Shown here piece by piece: positions 8,226-15,802 of a stretch of 64,000 nt of DNA. Each line of letters opens with the position of its first letter. Positions within the stretch are counted from its first letter, which is position 1. The notes below the pieces were generated by a model that did no database searches, was not told the origin of the DNA, and worked only from the letters and a program-made list of their open reading frames with translations. Source of the DNA: Streptomyces canus (GTDB taxonomy: Bacteria > Actinomycetota > Actinomycetes > Streptomycetales > Streptomycetaceae); assembly GCF_001514145.1 (NCBI RefSeq), contig NZ_KQ948664.1, forward strand, positions 357,460-421,459. The letters are read 5' to 3'. Position numbers and translations under genes: made by a program.

Positions 8226-9431
8226 ATGGCCACCGCCGACGTCAAGAGCCTTGCCGTGGCGACCGCCACGACCGCGGCCGCCGCGCTCGGCCAACTGGTC
8301 TCCGGACTCGGTACGGCCGTCCTGGCACCGTTCGTGCTGCTGTGGCTGATGCTGGCGCCCGGCGGGGTGCGCGTGCTGCACGCCCTGGCCGGCATGGAAC
8401 GCGTCCGGCTCGCGCGGTGGGGCCCCGAGGTCATCGCCCCCGCGCCCCCGCCGACGCGGCTGAGGGCCGCCCTCGCCGACCCCACGACCCGGCGTGAACT
8501 GCTGTGGCTGGTCCGGCATCTGGTCGCGGGCCTGCCGTTGGGACTGCTGGGAATCGTCCTGCCGGTGCTCGCCGTACGGGACGCCGCCTTTCCGCTGTAC
8601 TGGCGACTCGCCCCGAAGGACGCGACCGCCACGTCCATCGGGGTGGGCGTCGCGCACTCCTGGCCGGACGCCCTGGCCGTGTGCCTGCTGGGCGTGGGCT
8701 GGATCGCCATCATGCTGGGGCTCACGCCCGGCATGGCACGGCTGCAGGCGAGCCCGGGGCGCCGGCTGCTGTCGGCCGGTCCAGACGCCGATCTCTCCCT
8801 GCGCGTCGCCGAGTTGACCGCCACTCGGGCCGCCGCGCTGGACGCCCATGCCACCGAACTGCGGCGCATCGAGCGCTCGTTGCACGACGGCACGCAGAAC
8901 CGGATCGTCACGGTGACCGTGCTGCTGGGGGCCGCCCGCCGTATGGTCGCCCGCGATCCGGCCGGGGCCGACGAACTCCTGGAGCGGGCCCAGTCCGCGG
9001 CCGAACAGGCGCTGGCCGAGCTGCGGACCGTCTCGCGCAGCATCCTGCCGCCGGTGCTCTCGGACCGGGGGCTGGCCGGGGCGCTCACGGGGCTCGCGGC
9101 GGAGAGCGCGGTGCCGTGCACGGTCGACGTCGAGGTGCCGCGGCGATGTGCGGCCTCCGTCGAGGCGACCGCGTACTTCGTCGCGGCCGAGGCGCTGACC
9201 AACATCGCCAAGCACAGCGGGGCGTCCCGGGCCACGATCACGGTGCGCGCCCCCGGCTCACGGCTCCTGCTGCGGATCACGGACGACGGCCGGGGCGGCG
9301 CCGACGAGCACGCCGGCTCCGGCCTCACCGGCATCCGCCACCGCATCGCCGCCCACGACGGCACCCTCCACCTGACAAGCCCACCGGGCGGCCCGACGCT
9401 ACTGGAGGCGGATCTGCCGTGCGGTGCGTGA
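8226..9431 (+). CDS. NarL-type sensor histidine kinase
   Basis: The 401-residue membrane kinase starts at ATG 8226 after GAGGAGG. Hydrophobic segments lie near residues 12-45, 95-120 and 150-175, with extracytoplasmic loops between. A HisKA_3 dimerisation domain carries the phospho-acceptor His220 in ERSLHDGTQNR. The HATPase_c domain has AEALTNIAKHS (N box) and DDGRGG with GSGLTGIRHR (G boxes). It pairs with the response regulator 94 bases downstream. The upstream binding lipoprotein may present its sugar to the sensor loop. The ligand is not known. Confidence 0.9.
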   Translation: MATADVKSLAVATATTAAAALGQLVSGLGTAVLAPFVLLWLMLAPGGVRVLHALAGMERVRLARWGPEVIAPAPPPTRLRAALADPTTRRELLWLVRHLVAGLPLGLLGIVLPVLAVRDAAFPLYWRLAPKDATATSIGVGVAHSWPDALAVCLLGVGWIAIMLGLTPGMARLQASPGRRLLSAGPDADLSLRVAELTATRAAALDAHATELRRIERSLHDGTQNRIVTVTVLLGAARRMVARDPAGADELLERAQSAAEQALAELRTVSRSILPPVLSDRGLAGALTGLAAESAVPCTVDVEVPRRCAASVEATAYFVAAEALTNIAKHSGASRATITVRAPGSRLLLRITDDGRGGADEHAGSGLTGIRHRIAAHDGTLHLTSPPGGPTLLEADLPCGA

Positions 9432-9525
9432 GCGGCCGTGCGGGGTGGGGCGCGGCCCTGTGTGAGGACGCTGTTCGCCCGGCGAGTGTGTCGGGTGGCC
9501 CGATGAGCCCGGAGAGGGAACTGTC

Positions 9526-10185
9526 ATGCGGATCGTGATCGCCGAGGACGACCCGCTGCTGCGGGAGGGGCTCGCCCTGCTGCTGCGTGCCGAGGGGCTG
9601 GACGTGGTCGGCACCGCCGGCACCGCCGAAGGGGCGCTCGACGCCATCGACGCGCACAAGCCCGACGTGGCCATCCTCGACGTACGGATGCCGCCCACGC
9701 ACACCGACGAGGGGATCCGCGCGGCCGTCGAGGCCCGGCGGCGCAGACCCGAACTCGCCGTCCTCGTGCTGTCCGCCTACGTCGAGCAGAGCTTCGCGAC
9801 CGAGCTGCTGACCGGCGGGGTCGGCGGGCTGGGCTATCTGCTCAAGGAACGGGTCGGCCGGGTCGAGGAGTTCCTCGACGCCCTGCGCCGGGTGGCGTCC
9901 GGCGGTACTGCCATCGACCCCGAGGTCGTCGCGCAGTTGTTCACGCGGTCCCGTCAGGACGCGCGACTGGAGCGGCTCAGCCCGCGCGAGAAGGACGTAC
10001 TCGCCCTGATGGCCGAGGGCCTGGGCAACAGCGCCGTAGCGGAGAAGCTGTTCGTGACCGACGGGGCCGTGCACAAGCACATCCGGAGCATCTTCGCGAA
10101 GCTGGACCTGGCGCCGACGGACCAGGTGGACCGGCGGGTGGCGGCGGTGTTGCGTTACCTGGAGGACGCGCGCAGGGCCCGCTGA
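9526..10185 (+). CDS. LuxR/NarL-family response regulator
   Basis: The 219-residue regulator has an N-terminal receiver domain: acidic pocket EDDP, phospho-acceptor Asp52 in AILDVRMPP, conserved Lys in GYLLKERV. The C-terminal LuxR helix-turn-helix is LSPREKDVLALMAEGLGNSAVAEKLFVTDGAVHKHI. It should be phosphorylated by the upstream kinase and bind DNA as a dimer. The AGTACAG palindrome directly after its stop and the matching one before the kinase are obvious candidate sites. Confidence 0.92.
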   Translation: MRIVIAEDDPLLREGLALLLRAEGLDVVGTAGTAEGALDAIDAHKPDVAILDVRMPPTHTDEGIRAAVEARRRRPELAVLVLSAYVEQSFATELLTGGVGGLGYLLKERVGRVEEFLDALRRVASGGTAIDPEVVAQLFTRSRQDARLERLSPREKDVLALMAEGLGNSAVAEKLFVTDGAVHKHIRSIFAKLDLAPTDQVDRRVAAVLRYLEDARRAR

Positions 10186-10203
10186 AGTACAGCCTGCCGT
10201 ACA
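10186..10203. promoter_or_regulatory. second, inverted copy of the AGTACAG palindrome
   Basis: AGTACAG-CCTG-CCGTACA begins one base after the response-regulator stop. Read on the opposite strand, it matches the palindrome at 8137-8154 almost base for base, including the CCTG/CAGG centre. The kinase/regulator pair is thus flanked by inverted copies of one element. Confidence 0.5.
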
Positions 10204-10258
10204 GGGAGTCGGGGCCGGCTGGGCCCGCCCAAAAGGTGACCCGCGCCCAGCGCACACG

Positions 10259-10300
10259 AACGGGCTCCCGGCGCCTCCCTCGTCGCCCCGGGAGCCCGTT
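10259..10300. terminator. bidirectional hairpin terminator
   Basis: Perfect 13-bp arms (10259-10271 and 10288-10300, AACGGGCTCCCGG and its complement) flank a 16-base loop. It sits between the response regulator and the convergent small gene. Confidence 0.75.
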
Positions 10301-10381
10301 CCGGTGCTTCCCCTGGTGCTGTTCGTCGCTCGCGCCGGATCGGATGTCGTTTCGCCGCAGAAATGTCGACGGGGCTCGCGG

Positions 10382-10729
10382 CTACTTCTGCGCGCCGCCC
10401 GCGAACTGGAGGGAGATGCGCCGCAGCACCTCCGCGGAGGTGTCGGTGCGGCCCGCGTCGTGGACCTCGGCCAGTTGTACGAAGGCGAACGCGAAGCAGT
10501 TGGCGATGCTCGCGATGGCGGGCCCCAGCTCCTCGGCCACGGCGTCCGCCGCCGCGAGGCCACTGGCGTCCGCGGGCAGGTGGATCCGTGGCAGGGTCTC
10601 CACGAGAAGCGCGGAGATCGCCCCGGTCAGCGCGGCCTGCCGGTCGGGGTGTTCGCGGACCTGCCGTCGCATCTCCAGTGCCTCGGTGAGGATGCCGACG
10701 ACGTTCTGCATGACCTCTCGCTGCTCCAT
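10382..10729 (-). CDS. small soluble protein of unknown function
   Basis: I do not recognise this 115-residue protein. It appears wholly helical, begins at ATG 10729, and is rich in Ala, Leu and Glu. It has a heptad-like N-terminus (MQNVVGILTEALEMRRQVREH), a central AALTGAISALLVETLPRI segment and a Gly-Gly-Ala-Gln-Lys tail. No signal peptide, membrane helix or metal motif is seen. Codon bias is typical of the region, which supports real coding. It converges on the response regulator across a shared hairpin and is divergent from the ECF sigma gene. Confidence 0.6.
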   Translation of the reverse strand: MEQREVMQNVVGILTEALEMRRQVREHPDRQAALTGAISALLVETLPRIHLPADASGLAAADAVAEELGPAIASIANCFAFAFVQLAEVHDAGRTDTSAEVLRRISLQFAGGAQK

Positions 10730-10847
10730 GGACGCAGCGTAAGCGCTCCGCGGGGAGGCTGGGGCGGGGCGATGTCGGCGGCGTGTGCCGCGAGGCGTGT
10801 GTCGTAGAGCACAGGAACTCCGGGGCGGGGTGCGGAGCGTTACGGGT

Positions 10848-11495
10848 GTGAGGGAAACAGAAGTGGCGGAACCGGACCGGGCGCGGATTCGGGGCGGGGA
10901 CCGGGCGGCGTTCGGGGAGTTGTACGACCGGTACGCGCGGGCGGTCTACAACCACGCCCTGCGGCTGACCGGGAACTGGGCGGAGGCCGAGGAGGCGATG
11001 TCCGAGACCTTCCTCGCCGCCTGGCGGACGAGGGAGACGGTGGAGCCGGAGGGCGGTTCGCTCAAGCCCTGGCTGCTCGGCATCGCCACGCACAAGGCGT
11101 ACAACGCCAACCGGGGTCTGCGGCGCAGGCTCGCCTTCCTGGCCCGCAGTCCTGAGCCGCGCCCGGTCGAGGACTTCGCCGAGGAGTCGGCGGGCAGGAT
11201 CGACGACGCCCGCCGACTGGCCGTCGTGCACCGGGCGTTGGGCCGGCTCGGACGGCGGGACCGTGAGGTGCTCGCGTTGTGCGTGTCCGCCGGGCTCGAC
11301 TACCGGCAGGCCGCCGAGGCGCTCGGCGTCCCGGTCGGCACGGTGCGCTCCCGGCTGTCCCGCGCCCGGGCCCGGCTCGCGCGACTGAGCGCGGAGGAAC
11401 AGGGGCGAACCGGGATGGAACCACCCCGGGCCCACGGAGAGATGGAGAGTGAGGCCGCGCTCGCGGCCCTGTTCCTGCGGGAGGAGACCCGATGA
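10848..11495 (+). CDS. ECF-type RNA polymerase sigma-70 factor
   Basis: The extracytoplasmic-function sigma factor is about 215 residues long. Region 2 is FGELYDRYARAVYNHALRLTGNWAEAEEAMSETFLAAWR. Region 4 is LGRLGRRDREVLALCVSAGLDYRQAAEALGVPVGTVRSRLSRARARL, the helix-turn-helix that reads the -35 element. GTG 10848 is chosen, and GTG 10863, which has AGGGAA upstream, is an alternative. The stop overlaps the next gene's ATG (ATGA), so the downstream CU044_5270 protein is translationally coupled and is probably its regulator or output partner. No classical zinc-finger anti-sigma gene is present. Confidence 0.88.
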   Translation: MRETEVAEPDRARIRGGDRAAFGELYDRYARAVYNHALRLTGNWAEAEEAMSETFLAAWRTRETVEPEGGSLKPWLLGIATHKAYNANRGLRRRLAFLARSPEPRPVEDFAEESAGRIDDARRLAVVHRALGRLGRRDREVLALCVSAGLDYRQAAEALGVPVGTVRSRLSRARARLARLSAEEQGRTGMEPPRAHGEMESEAALAALFLREETR

Positions 11496-12490
11496 GCGAG
11501 GCCGAGGAGCTGTTGTCGACCCCGGCGGAGTGGGACCTCCCGCCGGAGCGCCACCGTCACTTCAAGGACGTACTGATGCAGCAGATCGATCACGACACAG
11601 CGGTCACGCCCCGGCGGAGCCGGCTCCTGCGGCCCGCGGTACTGGTGCCGCTGGCCTCCGCGGCCCTGACCGGCGCCCTGCTCGTGACCCTCTCCGTGGA
11701 CGGCGGTGGCCCGGCGACCGGGCCCGCCCCGTCCGCGACCGCGGCCGGCGCCTCCGTCACCCTCAACCGGATCGCCACGGCCGCGATGGCGAGCGACACG
11801 GTCCGGGTGCGGGACGACCAGTTCGTGTACGTCAGGACGCTGGTTCGCGAGAACACGGGCGCCTTCACCGGCCCCATAAGGCTCGGCGCCCTGCACACCG
11901 AGGAGCGCTGGACCTCCCAGGACCCCGGCCCGCTCCGTGTCACCGGGTGGATCAGGGCCAGCGGCAAGGACGCGATCATGCCGGGCCAGATGGGCCCGAT
12001 CGAGTCCACCGACCCCGTCCCGGTCGGGGTCGACCACCCCACCTACCGGTGGCTGGCCTCGCTGCCCACCGACCCCGACGCCCTGCTCGCCAGGCTCCGC
12101 GAGGAGGCCAGGCCGGTCGAGGGCGAGTCGCGGGACCAGGCGGTCTTCTCCCTGATCGGTGACCTGATCGGTGGCACCGTCATGCCGCCCGCGAACGCGG
12201 CCGCCTTCTACCAGGCGGCCGCGAAACTGCCCGGTGTGCGGGAGATCCCCGACGCCGTCGACGCGGCCGGCCGCCACGGGATCGCCATCACCCTCGACGA
12301 CACCGGCTTCGCCACCCGCTACGAGTGGATCTTCGACAAGGAGACCCTCGCCCTGCTCGGCGCCCGCTTCTACATCACCGACCCGGACCGGGGCATCACG
12401 ACCGAGACCCTGGCCGGCACCAGCGCCGTGATGGAGACCGCCGTCGTCGGCGCGAAGGGCGAGGTGCCTGCCCGGGCCGCGGCACGCTGA
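11492..12490 (+). CDS. CU044_5270 family membrane protein
   Basis: The 332-residue protein starts inside the sigma gene's stop codon and has GGAGGAG upstream. It has a cytoplasmic N-terminus (about 1-48), one transmembrane helix (LRPAVLVPLASAALTGALLVTLSV) and a large extracytoplasmic domain. That domain has the family's IATAAMASDTVRVRDDQFVYVRT start and the WEWIFD-like YEWIFDKETLALLGAR region near the end. CU044_5270 proteins are regularly paired with ECF sigma factors in actinobacteria. The topology suggests an anti-sigma or signal-coupling role, but I see no known anti-sigma domain. Confidence 0.8.
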   Translation: MSEAEELLSTPAEWDLPPERHRHFKDVLMQQIDHDTAVTPRRSRLLRPAVLVPLASAALTGALLVTLSVDGGGPATGPAPSATAAGASVTLNRIATAAMASDTVRVRDDQFVYVRTLVRENTGAFTGPIRLGALHTEERWTSQDPGPLRVTGWIRASGKDAIMPGQMGPIESTDPVPVGVDHPTYRWLASLPTDPDALLARLREEARPVEGESRDQAVFSLIGDLIGGTVMPPANAAAFYQAAAKLPGVREIPDAVDAAGRHGIAITLDDTGFATRYEWIFDKETLALLGARFYITDPDRGITTETLAGTSAVMETAVVGAKGEVPARAAAR

Positions 12491-12513
12491 CGTCCCTCTG
12501 ATGCCCTTTGGCG

Positions 12514-12519
12514 CACAAT
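12514..12519 (+). promoter_or_regulatory. possible -10 box (CACAAT) for a leaderless message
   Basis: CACAAT lies seven bases before ATG 12527, within a partly palindromic TTGGCGC-ACAATT-GGCGCCA sequence. No ribosome binding site is present upstream. Confidence 0.35.
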
Positions 12520-12526
12520 TGGCGCC

Positions 12527-12847
12527 ATGAGCATCGTCAAGATCAACGTACTCACGGTCCCCGAGGAGCAGCGCGAGACGCTGGAGAAGCGGTTCGCCTC
12601 CCGCGCGGGGACCGTCGAGAACTCCGACGGATTCGAGTGGTTCGAGCTGCTGCGGCCCGTCGAGGGCACGGACACCTACCTCGTCTACACGCGCTGGCGT
12701 GGCGAGGAGGACTTCCAGAAGTGGATGTCCGGGATGGCACAGGCCTCGCACGGGGGCGGCGGCGAGCAGGGCCGCCCCAGGCCCGCAGCATCCGGCTCGA
12801 CGCTGTGGACCTTCGAGGTCGTCCAGCAGGCCGCGCCCAAGCAGTGA
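12527..12847 (+). CDS. antibiotic biosynthesis monooxygenase (ABM) domain protein
   Basis: This 106-residue dimeric alpha+beta barrel protein of the ABM superfamily includes cofactor-free monooxygenases and heme-degrading enzymes of the HmoB/IsdG type. Typical features are the N-terminal strand IVKINVLTVPEEQRETLEKRF, the NSDGFEWFELLRPVEG strand pair, the YLVYTRWRGEEDFQKWM motif, and a C-terminal strand. The FEWFELLRP and W-rich middle resemble the heme-interacting group, but the heme ligand cannot be assigned with certainty. It is a single-gene unit. Confidence 0.8.
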   Translation: MSIVKINVLTVPEEQRETLEKRFASRAGTVENSDGFEWFELLRPVEGTDTYLVYTRWRGEEDFQKWMSGMAQASHGGGGEQGRPRPAASGSTLWTFEVVQQAAPKQ

Positions 12848-12854
12848 CGGCGAA

Positions 12855-12883
12855 GGGACCCCGGGTACGGATCCCGGGGTCCC
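12855..12883. terminator. bidirectional hairpin terminator
   Basis: Perfect 11-bp arms GGGACCCCGGG and CCCGGGGTCCC flank a 7-base loop between the ABM gene and the convergent pectate lyase gene. Confidence 0.8.
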
Positions 12884-12892
12884 CGCCGTGTC

Positions 12893-14464
12893 CTACAGCG
12901 TGACCTGCTTGCCGCCGAAGGTCACGACCAGGCTGCCGTTGGAGGCGAAGGACCAGCCCAGGGCGCCCGCGTAGGTGGAGCAGCGGGAGCCGTTGGTGCC
13001 GGACCAGAACTGGTTGGAGCTGTCGGCGTCACCGGCGTACCGGTCGTTGGCGCCGCTGTTGCACGAGGTGTTGCCGCGGAAGACCGAGGTGCCGGTCTCG
13101 AAGTTGAAGTTGCGCTCGGTGTTGGCGACGGAGACGTTGCTCGTGATGGTCATCGAGCCGGGGTTGCTGTTGTAGGTGAACCCGTGATGGCCGTTGCCGT
13201 AGGCGACGCTGTGCTGCACCACGTGGTTGACCGCGATGTCGTCGCCGCCGAGCTTGTAGCCGTTGCGGTCGCCGTTGCCGGCCTGGGAGCCGTCGCTGAG
13301 CGTGCCGTTGCCGTAGGACAGCGAGTACTCGATGGTCACCGGTCCGATCGCCCCGGTGTCGGTCTTGGTGTAGAGGTCCCAGCCGTCGTCGATGTTGTTG
13401 TGCGAGACGGCGTACCGGAACACGTTCCCGGTGCCGGTGGTGAGCTTCGCGGCGAAGCCGTCGGCGTCCTCGCCGTCGGAGTCGGCGTTGTCGTGGGACT
13501 CGGCGCTCAGGATCAGGTTGTTGGCCGGCCACTGGCTCGCCGGGGTGGAGGAGGCCATCCGGCCCAGCTGGAGGCCGGTGTCACGGTTGAAGCGGGTCAC
13601 CGTGCGCTCGACGACGTTGTTGCTGCCGCCGACGTAGATGCCGTTGTCCCCGGCGCGTTCGACGACGAGGCCGTAGATCTTCCAGTAGTTGGCGTTGAGC
13701 TGGATCCCGCGGTTGGTCGAACTCTCGGTCTGTGCCGAGAAGTTGAGCACCGGGGTCTCGCCCGGGTAGGCGGAGAGCGTGGTGCGTGCGGACGAGGTGC
13801 CGTTGCTGCCGGCCGGGATGGTCACCGTCGAGGAGTAGGGGTACGTCCCACCGCGCATGTAGATCGTGCCGCCGGCGGAGATGCGGCTGATCGCCGAGGT
13901 GAGGGTGGTCGGGGCGGTCACCGTGCCGGCCGCGCCGTCGGTGCCGCTCGGTGACACGTACAGGGCGCTGCTCGACGGCGGCGGGGTCGTCGTGCCGGAT
14001 GTCTCGGCGTCCAGGTAGTCGACGTTGGGCAGGCCGTTCGCGGTGGTCGGGTTCAGCCGGACGGTGTTGCTGCCCGAGTTCACCGGGACGGTGAGCGTCT
14101 TCGTGGTCCAGCCGGTCCAGGTACTGGTGGACTCGAAGGACGCCGACGAGACCGTCGAGCCGTTCACGATGATGTCCGCGGGGCGGGCGGTGGTGGTGCC
14201 GTTGGCGAAGCGGACGCTCAGGGTCGCCGTGCCCGATGCGGGTGCGGACACGGTGAACTGGGCGTACGCGCCGGTGGCGTTGGTGCCGTTGCAGAATCCG
14301 CTGCCGGAGTATCCGGCGTACTCGGTCTCGATGGCTCCGGTGCAGGTGGCGGGCGCGGACTCGGCCTCGTAGCGGGTGGTGGCGGCCTGGGCCGTGGTGC
14401 CGGACAGTGCGACGAGCGTGCCGGCGATGAGGCCGACGGATGTGATGACTGGTCTCAGGTGCAT
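12893..14464 (-). CDS. secreted pectate lyase, PL9-type beta-helix with N-terminal carbohydrate-binding module
   Basis: The 523-residue exported enzyme would cleave polygalacturonate by beta-elimination. The signal peptide ends at TTAQAA. A CBM35/CBM6-like module follows (about 30-160, TRYEAESAPATC to VDYLDAE), then a short Thr/Pro/Ser linker and a right-handed parallel beta-helix. The block NADSDGEDADGFAAKL and HNNIDDGWDLYTK carries the Asp residues that bind calcium in the PL9 family and its catalytic Lys region. The ATG at 14464 is chosen because it begins the signal peptide. Expression is probably controlled by the LacI-type operator at 14512. Confidence 0.85.
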   Translation of the reverse strand: MHLRPVITSVGLIAGTLVALSGTTAQAATTRYEAESAPATCTGAIETEYAGYSGSGFCNGTNATGAYAQFTVSAPASGTATLSVRFANGTTTARPADIIVNGSTVSSASFESTSTWTGWTTKTLTVPVNSGSNTVRLNPTTANGLPNVDYLDAETSGTTTPPPSSSALYVSPSGTDGAAGTVTAPTTLTSAISRISAGGTIYMRGGTYPYSSTVTIPAGSNGTSSARTTLSAYPGETPVLNFSAQTESSTNRGIQLNANYWKIYGLVVERAGDNGIYVGGSNNVVERTVTRFNRDTGLQLGRMASSTPASQWPANNLILSAESHDNADSDGEDADGFAAKLTTGTGNVFRYAVSHNNIDDGWDLYTKTDTGAIGPVTIEYSLSYGNGTLSDGSQAGNGDRNGYKLGGDDIAVNHVVQHSVAYGNGHHGFTYNSNPGSMTITSNVSVANTERNFNFETGTSVFRGNTSCNSGANDRYAGDADSSNQFWSGTNGSRCSTYAGALGWSFASNGSLVVTFGGKQVTL

Positions 14465-14511
14465 CGTTCGTCTCCATGGTGTGCGGCGACGGGGGCACGT
14501 ATCGTTCGGAA

Positions 14512-14525
14512 GGTAAGCGCTTGCC
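14512..14525. promoter_or_regulatory. LacI/GalR-type operator candidate upstream of the pectate lyase
   Basis: GGTAAGCGCTTGCC is a near-perfect palindrome with the AAGCGCTT core typical of LacI-family sites. It lies about 50 bases upstream of the pectate lyase ATG and about 66 before the TrpF-like start. No LacI-family gene lies in this window. Confidence 0.6.
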
Positions 14526-14590
14526 ATGGTCGCGTCAACGGTTATGTATGTGATCGTTGTTCATGGACGCGAATTGGATACGGTGGCGGC

Positions 14591-15208
14591 ATGACGCTCT
14601 TCGTGAAGATCTGCGGCCTGAGGACCGAGCAGGACGTCGACACGGCCGTCGAGGCCGGCGCCGACGCCATCGGGTTCGTCTTCTCCGACAGCCCGCGCCG
14701 CATCGACCCCGCGACGGCGGCGCGGCTGGCCGCCCGGGTGCCCGAGAGCGTCATGACGGTGGGGGTGTTCCGCCGCGAACCCCTGGAGTACGTACGGTCC
14801 GTGGCCGTGGAGTCGGGGATCGGGGCCGTCCAGCTGCACGGACCCGAGGACCGCGACTACTACGCCGCACTCGCGACCGGCGGCTGGACCCTGATCCGCG
14901 CGGCCGCCTTCGGCGACTCCGTGCCGCGCTGCGGGGAACTGGGCGAGGACATGCTGCTGCTCGACGCCCCGGTGCCGGGGTCCGGCATCGCCTGGGACTG
15001 GTCCCGCAAGCAGGTGGCCGGCGCCGGCGAGAAGTGGCTCCTGGCCGGGGGCCTCACCCCGGAGAACGTCCGCGAGGCCGTCGACGTCACCCGCCCCTGG
15101 GGCGTCGACGTCTCCAGCGGCGTGGAGGCGAGCCGCGGCGTCAAGGACCCGACCCTGATCACCACATTCGTCGAGGCCGCGCGGGCCGGGGCCGACGCCA
15201 GGGGGTGA
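14591..15208 (+). CDS. trpF: phosphoribosylanthranilate isomerase homologue
   Basis: The 205-residue TIM-barrel protein would isomerise N-(5-phosphoribosyl)anthranilate in tryptophan synthesis. Visible motifs are VKICGL with the catalytic-base Cys8, GFVFSDSPRRI (phosphate side), VQLHGPE, Asp125 in LLLDAPVPGSG, and the phosphate-binding LLAGGLTPENV and VDVSSGVE. The usual GGTG loop after the Asp is shortened to PGSG. Streptomyces normally rely on the bifunctional PriA for this step, so a separate trpF is notable. No other trp gene is nearby. Start is ATG 14591. Confidence 0.82.
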   Translation: MTLFVKICGLRTEQDVDTAVEAGADAIGFVFSDSPRRIDPATAARLAARVPESVMTVGVFRREPLEYVRSVAVESGIGAVQLHGPEDRDYYAALATGGWTLIRAAAFGDSVPRCGELGEDMLLLDAPVPGSGIAWDWSRKQVAGAGEKWLLAGGLTPENVREAVDVTRPWGVDVSSGVEASRGVKDPTLITTFVEAARAGADARG

Positions 15209-15802
15209 GCCCCTGAAGCCGAGGGGGTCGGGTAAGGCCGCCACCGGGTCGGTCGAGCGGTGACGTGGGATGCCCGGTGCCGTCGGCTTACGCGTGGTCG
15301 TGGGTCGGCCGCCGGCCGGTGCTGGCTCGGTCCGTTCGTTGGCCGAGCGGTGTCGTCGGCCGGCCTGTCTTCACGGATCGGCCGTTGACCGAGTCGTCCG
15401 TCGGCCTGTGGTCGTGGGTCGGGCTGCTGGTCGTGCCGTCTCGGCGCGTTCGAGGGTTGGCAGGTGTCGTTGGCGAGCCCGTGTTCGCAGGTCGGCCGTT
15501 GGCCGGTGGTGGTTGGCCCGTTCGTCGGTATCCGGTGTCATCTGCGGGTGTGGGGCCGCAAGTCTGCCTCTGGCGGTGCCGCCTCGGTCCGTTCGGCGGC
15601 CGGCGGGCCTGGGCCCGGGGGGATCGGCGTTGGCCGGTGTCGTCGGGCGGCGCGTATTCGTCGCCCGGTGCCGCTCGGCCCATTCGTGAGGTGGCCGGTG
15701 CCGCCCGCTGGTGCGTGCCCGCGGATCCGCCGTACACGCCACAGCGCCCGCCGCCGGTCAGATCGACCGGGGCGGGCGCTTCGGAGTTCGCTCCCTCGCG
15801 GG
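15209..15802. repeat. non-coding degenerate repeat tract
   Basis: This gap of 594 bp has no convincing gene. A degenerate direct repeat resembling GGTGTCGTCGGCCGGCCTGT begins near 15347, 15460 and 15636, with GTCGTGGGTCGGSC-like sequence repeated near 15299 and 15412. The first two copies, 114 bases apart, preserve one plus-strand frame (GVVGRPVF and GVVGEPVF). The tract is strongly G+T-rich on the plus strand compared with its surroundings. It could be a decayed repeat-containing gene or a noncoding expansion. Confidence 0.5.

Noticed and set aside
10186..10381. Small noncoding RNA between the response regulator and the convergent gene
   Set aside because: The hairpin there is explained as a shared terminator and no independent promoter is visible.
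14459..14590. Longer trpF start giving 44 extra residues
   Set aside because: The extension overlaps the LacI-type operator and the divergent lyase promoter and lacks family similarity.
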